A stretch of 64,000 nt of DNA, taken from an uncultured Myxococcales bacterium (lineage in GTDB: Bacteria > Myxococcota_A > Polyangia > Polyangiales > Polyangiaceae). Below the pieces are notes generated by a model that made no database searches, had not been told where the DNA came from, and saw nothing but the letters and a program-made list of their open reading frames with translations. Below, piece after piece: positions 61,061-64,000 of this stretch. A program made the position numbers and the translations under genes. Position 1 is the stretch's first letter; every line of letters starts with the position of its first letter. The DNA lies in the NCBI GenBank assembly GCA_937949945.1, contig CALFEQ010000110.1, positions 1-64,000 of the forward strand, written 5' to 3'.

Positions 61061-62235
61061 CGGCGAGCGCGAGCCCTCGTGCCGTCGGGCTCCGGCGCCC
61101 GCGGATAGCTGCCCACGATCTTCAAGAAGTCGGCGCTCTTCCCGACGGCGCGCAGGGCGCGCACGAGCGTCGGGTCCGTTCGATGACCCTCGAGATCGAC
61201 GAGGAAGACGTACTGCCACGGTCGCGTGCGGCTCGGTCGCGACTCGATGCGTGTCAGGTTGACGTCCGCGTCCTCGAGGACCGACAGGACGCGCCGGAGC
61301 GCGCCCTTCTTGTCAGGGACGCCGAACGCGATCGTCGTGCGATCGTTGCCCGTCGGCGGAGCGTCCTCGTGCGCGACCACGATGAAGCGCGTCGCGTTCT
61401 CGGCGCGATCCTGGATGTTGGCGCGCACGATCGGAAGCTGGTGGATCTCGGCCGCGACGGCGGCGGCGATCGCGGCCGCGCGCTCGTCCGTCTTCGCTTC
61501 GCGTGCGGCGGCGGCCGTCGACGTCGTCTGGACGACCTGCGCCCGCGGCAGGTGCTTCGCGATCCAGGACCGGCACTGCGCGAGCGCCTGCGGGTGCGAG
61601 TAGACCGTGTCGATCCTGGCGAGGGAGGTGGCGCGCGACAAGAGGCAATGCGCGATCGGGAGCACGTACTCCTGACGGATGCGGAGGTCCCCCTCGAGGA
61701 GCGCGTCCGAGGTCATGCTGACGGATCCCTCGGTCGAGTTCTCGAACGGCACGACGCCGTACGTCGCGTCCTTGCTCGAGACCGCCTCGAAGACCGCGGC
61801 GATCGTCGCGCACTCCCGGTAGCGCGCCTGGAGCCCGAAGAGGTGCCGCGCGGCGAGCTGCGTGAAGGTCCCCTCGGGCCCGAGATAGGCCACGCGGAGC
61901 GGCTGCTCGACGGAGAGGCACGCGCTCATCACCTCGCGGAACACCGCGCGGATCGCGTCGGGGGGGAACCTCTGCCCGCCCTTCTCGACGAGCCGCTCGA
62001 GCACACGACGCTCGCGCTCGGGGTCGTGGAACACCGGGACCTTCGCCGCTCGCTTCGCGGCCGCGATCTCCTGGGCGATCGCCGCGCGGCGCGCCAAGAG
62101 CTCGAGGATCTCGTCGTCGAGGGCGTCGATCCGCGCCCTCGCTTCGGCGAGCCCCGGAACGCCCGGCGACGCGCCATTCCGGCGCGCTCTCGGCGCGTCC
62201 GCCGCTCCGCGCTTGCCTCCCACTTTGCGCTTCAC
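61057..62235 (-). CDS. pheA: Chorismate mutase / prephenate dehydratase
   Basis: 392 aa. A basic leader of about 25 aa precedes the chorismate mutase domain (residues 28-110: IDALDDEILELLARRAAIA). The prephenate dehydratase domain follows (about 114-290): YLGPEGTFTQLAA, GVVPFENSTEGSV, YSHPQALAQCRSW. The C-terminal ACT domain (VLSVLEDADVNLTRIESRPSR region, about 305-380) should bind phenylalanine for feedback control. It makes phenylpyruvate from chorismate. The gene is divergent from the small membrane protein gene, with 34 bp between starts, and is coupled to the PrsW gene downstream. Confidence 0.96.
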   Translation of the reverse strand: MKRKVGGKRGAADAPRARRNGASPGVPGLAEARARIDALDDEILELLARRAAIAQEIAAAKRAAKVPVFHDPERERRVLERLVEKGGQRFPPDAIRAVFREVMSACLSVEQPLRVAYLGPEGTFTQLAARHLFGLQARYRECATIAAVFEAVSSKDATYGVVPFENSTEGSVSMTSDALLEGDLRIRQEYVLPIAHCLLSRATSLARIDTVYSHPQALAQCRSWIAKHLPRAQVVQTTSTAAAAREAKTDERAAAIAAAVAAEIHQLPIVRANIQDRAENATRFIVVAHEDAPPTGNDRTTIAFGVPDKKGALRRVLSVLEDADVNLTRIESRPSRTRPWQYVFLVDLEGHRTDPTLVRALRAVGKSADFLKIVGSYPRAPEPDGTRARARR

Positions 62236-62269
62236 GCCCGCATCTTTGCATGACTACCATGCGTCCGCG

Positions 62270-62560
62270 ATGCCCGAAGCCACCGTGCTCTACTCCGTGA
62301 CGGCCGTGGTCATTGCCGCCCTCGTCGTGTGGGTCGCAGCGGTCCTGAAGACGGCGAAGGAGCCCTGGGCACGCCAACCTCCGCCGAACGTCGCATCGGC
62401 CGAGCCGCAGGCGACCCGAGACGAAGCGGTCGAGGCGGCCGCTGCGGTCGACAAGCGCGACGGCACGACGCTCGACGCCGACTCGACGGCCAAGGCGACG
62501 CCGATGGCCCTCGCCGAGGGCCGCCGTGCCGCAGCGGAGGAAGGGGGGTCGAAGAGCTGA
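62270..62560 (+). CDS. Small single-pass membrane protein
   Basis: 96 aa. A membrane helix near the N-terminus (ATVLYSVTAVVIAALVVWVA) is followed by an Ala/Glu/Thr/Lys-rich tail. No domain recognised. ATG at 62270 is preferred; 19 codons upstream an in-frame start would add a region that overlaps pheA's promoter. A heptamer array begins 4 nt after the stop. Confidence 0.7.
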   Translation: MPEATVLYSVTAVVIAALVVWVAAVLKTAKEPWARQPPPNVASAEPQATRDEAVEAAAAVDKRDGTTLDADSTAKATPMALAEGRRAAAEEGGSKS

Positions 62561-62563
62561 CTT

Positions 62564-62594
62564 CAGGCTCCAGGCTCCAGGCTCCAGGCTCCAG
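62564..62594 (+). repeat. Heptamer array GGCTCCA, four copies
   Basis: Units of CAGGCTC in mRNA sense starting 4 nt after the stop of the small membrane protein. It pairs as an inverted repeat (30 nt, one mismatch) with the array at 62769-62799. Confidence 0.95.
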
Positions 62595-62768
62595 TCAGGG
62601 CGACCTACGACCAGCAGGAACGACGCGAAGCTCGATCGCCGTCGATCGAGCTGCGAGGCATGGGCGGGCTCGTCGGGAGACGTGAAAGCGCAGACTGCGG
62701 GAGTTCGGTCAGTGCGCCACGGTGTGGGCGTCGACGAGTGAAGGCGTCTGACGAGACGTCGGCTACCC

Positions 62769-62799
62769 CCTGGAGCCCGGAGCCTGGAGCCTGGAGCCT
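62769..62799 (-). repeat. Heptamer array GGAGCCT/GGAGCCC, four copies
   Basis: The mirror arm of the array at 62564-62594, with 174 bp of non-coding DNA between. In mRNA sense it begins 3 nt after the stop codon at 62803 of the next minus-strand gene. Confidence 0.95.
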
Positions 62800-62802
62800 C
62801 CC

Positions 62803-63510
62803 TCAGCCTTCCACCAAATCGGCGAGCTTGGCGGCGCGCAAGACGCCTCGCAGCACGTAATCCAGATACGTCTCGTTCCCTTCCTGCCAGAGCACGAAGG
62901 GCGCTCGGGTCTTTCCCTCCTCGTCGAACGCGTGGAGGAGCTCGTTCGCGCCGAGGAGCGGGAGCTCGTGGAGCGTGACGATCGGCGGGATGTGGTTCTC
63001 CTCTTCGAAGCGCGCCACCTCGAAGTCGTCGAAGGCCTGGATCGCGCCGCGGTGGCGCTCGCCGTCGAGCTGGGCGAGGGGCAAGAGCTCCCAGCCCGCG
63101 TCGACGAGGACCGGGAACATGTCGTCCTCGTTCGATTCCTCGAACGGCGTCTTCGTCGGATCGGGCGGGGCTTCGATCGCGACGAGCCTCTCGCGCAGGC
63201 GCGCGTGTACGGGCTCGCTTCCGGGGCCCCAGAACGCCGAGAGGACGGCGACGAGCTCGGCGTCGCTCGCGCGCCGCTGGAGCCTCTCGTCCTTCGACGC
63301 GAGGTCGATGACGCCCGAGTCGAGAGCGCGCTTCGCCCACGCGAGCGCGTCGGGGATCGTCTGCGCGACCTCTTCGTTCGCGCCGGCCGCCTCGATCGCG
63401 AAGGCGTGCACGAGGTGGAAGCGGCCGGCGACGTAGCGGTGCTGTCCGAGGGTGCGTACGAACCGGATGAGCTCCTCTCCCGTTCGGTGTCCCAGCTCGA
63501 AGCCAATCAC
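62803..63510 (-). CDS. Hypothetical protein
   Basis: 235 aa, no signal peptide or membrane segment. The GTG start at 63510 has GGAG 6 nt upstream. The sequence is balanced and looks like a soluble alpha/beta protein (GEELIRFVRTLGQHRYVAG, DDMFPVLVDAGWELLPLA, TLHELPLLGANELLHAFDEE). It has no family I recognise. It follows the cyclic-nucleotide-binding protein gene by 26 bp on the same strand, so the two are likely co-transcribed. Confidence 0.8.
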   Translation of the reverse strand: MIGFELGHRTGEELIRFVRTLGQHRYVAGRFHLVHAFAIEAAGANEEVAQTIPDALAWAKRALDSGVIDLASKDERLQRRASDAELVAVLSAFWGPGSEPVHARLRERLVAIEAPPDPTKTPFEESNEDDMFPVLVDAGWELLPLAQLDGERHRGAIQAFDDFEVARFEEENHIPPIVTLHELPLLGANELLHAFDEEGKTRAPFVLWQEGNETYLDYVLRGVLRAAKLADLVEG

Positions 63511-63536
63511 GTCGGTCTCCGTCCGTGGCGGTGTGC

Positions 63537-64000
63537 TCAGAGGCTGAAGAAGGAGCGGATCGAGCGGAGGATGCGATCGCGCTCGGCGCTCTCCCGTGCC
63601 TTGATCTGACGTTCGTCGAGGCCCTCGCGGGCCGCGATGAGCTCGATGCGCCGCTTCGCGAGCTTCTCCGAGAGCTCGTTCGCGATCTCGGGGCGGGGGA
63701 GGAGCACCTGCTGGAACGTCTCCTTGTCGAGGCGGAAGCACTCGACGTCGGTCGTCGCGACGACGTCTGCCGAGCGGGCCTCGCCCGTCATGAGGCTCAT
63801 CTCGCCGAACACGTCGGGCGCCTTCAGCGACGTCACGAGCCTCGACTGGACGGACGCCGGTCCGTCGGGGCCGTCGGGGTCGATGTTCGTGCGGATCTCG
63901 ACCGTGCCGGACGTGAGGATGTAGAGCCAGTTGGCGACGGAGCCTTGCTTCGTGATCGTCTCGCCCGCCGTGTAGATCGCGGGGCTCAGGCCCTCGGCGA
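63537..64000 (-). CDS. Cyclic-nucleotide-binding domain protein (5' end outside window)
   Basis: The last 154 or so codons of a longer gene that begins beyond 64000. The visible part has the end of a cNMP-binding domain: ITKQGSVANWLYILTSGTVEI, then DVFGEMSLMTGEARSADVVA, which carries the phosphate-binding cassette with Gly-Glu and Arg. The short helical tail (FQQVLLPRPEIANELSEKLA, RDRILRSIRSFFSL) is not a helix-turn-helix, so it is not a Crp-type regulator at this end. A sensor of a membrane protein or a channel-type C-terminal domain are both possible. Confidence 0.9.
   Translation of the reverse strand, partial: AEGLSPAIYTAGETITKQGSVANWLYILTSGTVEIRTNIDPDGPDGPASVQSRLVTSLKAPDVFGEMSLMTGEARSADVVATTDVECFRLDKETFQQVLLPRPEIANELSEKLAKRRIELIAAREGLDERQIKARESAERDRILRSIRSFFSL

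Noticed and set aside
59117..61108. A 663-codon plus-strand frame opposite the PrsW gene
   Set aside because: Composition of a shadow; the minus strand shows the conserved PrsW residues.

Overview
This is a high-GC bacterial window with the character of Myxococcota, probably a Polyangia-type myxobacterium (an inference; no marker gene fixes the genus). The signs are many predicted lipoproteins with Asp-Ala-Gly-rich linkers after the lipobox, MYXO-CTERM-like tails (Cys, hydrophobic stretch, Arg cluster), two Hanks-type Ser/Thr kinases plus a pseudokinase with an AgmX/PglI-like tail, many GTG starts and strong third-position G+C. Almost every long antisense ORF here is a shadow of that codon bias.

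Layout. 0.2-7.8 kb: a YbiT-type ABC-F ATPase, a very long protein with a C-terminal kinase, a YkgJ-type cysteine protein, and three small genes (one glutaredoxin-like without the active-site cysteines). 7.9-14.2 kb: mobile DNA. A RAYT-type Y1 transposase runs into a Ser/Thr kinase gene; a HEAT-repeat gene and a complete IS3-family element (12540-14232) follow. 14.3-25.8 kb: exported proteins (DUF2341/LamG/FN3 protein with MYXO-CTERM tail, a GH31 glycosidase lipoprotein, a DUF6786-like lipoprotein, a CAP-domain lipoprotein) and one tRNA-Lys. 26.3-30.9 kb: a translationally coupled NHEJ operon, ku - DUF72 - ligD. 31.3-35.6 kb: pseudokinase/GYF/AgmX-tail protein and a DEAD-box RNA helicase. 35.7-42 kb: two SDR genes (the first lacking its catalytic residues), a polyprenyl synthase, a GbsR-type regulator and an envelope protein. 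42-50 kb: lipoproteins, an S9 peptidase, a TPR protein, a predicted zinc aminopeptidase and a Vps62-like protein. 50.5-59 kb: a trypsin-like protease, an FKBP lipoprotein, a TonB-like protein, an L,D-transpeptidase, and a divergent formylglycine-generating enzyme/sulfatase pair. 59-64 kb: a SecD-like/PrsW membrane protease coupled to pheA, a small membrane protein, an unknown gene and the 3' end of a cyclic-nucleotide-binding protein.

The most unusual structural signal is non-coding. Seven short arrays of a GC-rich heptamer, GGCTCC(A/G) in mRNA sense, all begin 0-17 nt after a stop codon and all have the same orientation to the gene they follow. A second heptamer, TCAGTCC, forms three arrays in the same spacers. 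Two spacers hold long imperfect inverted repeats built from these heptamers. Other tandem arrays (15, 17 and 24 bp) also sit at gene ends. I see no CRISPR array, prophage, rRNA operon or clear anti-phage island.
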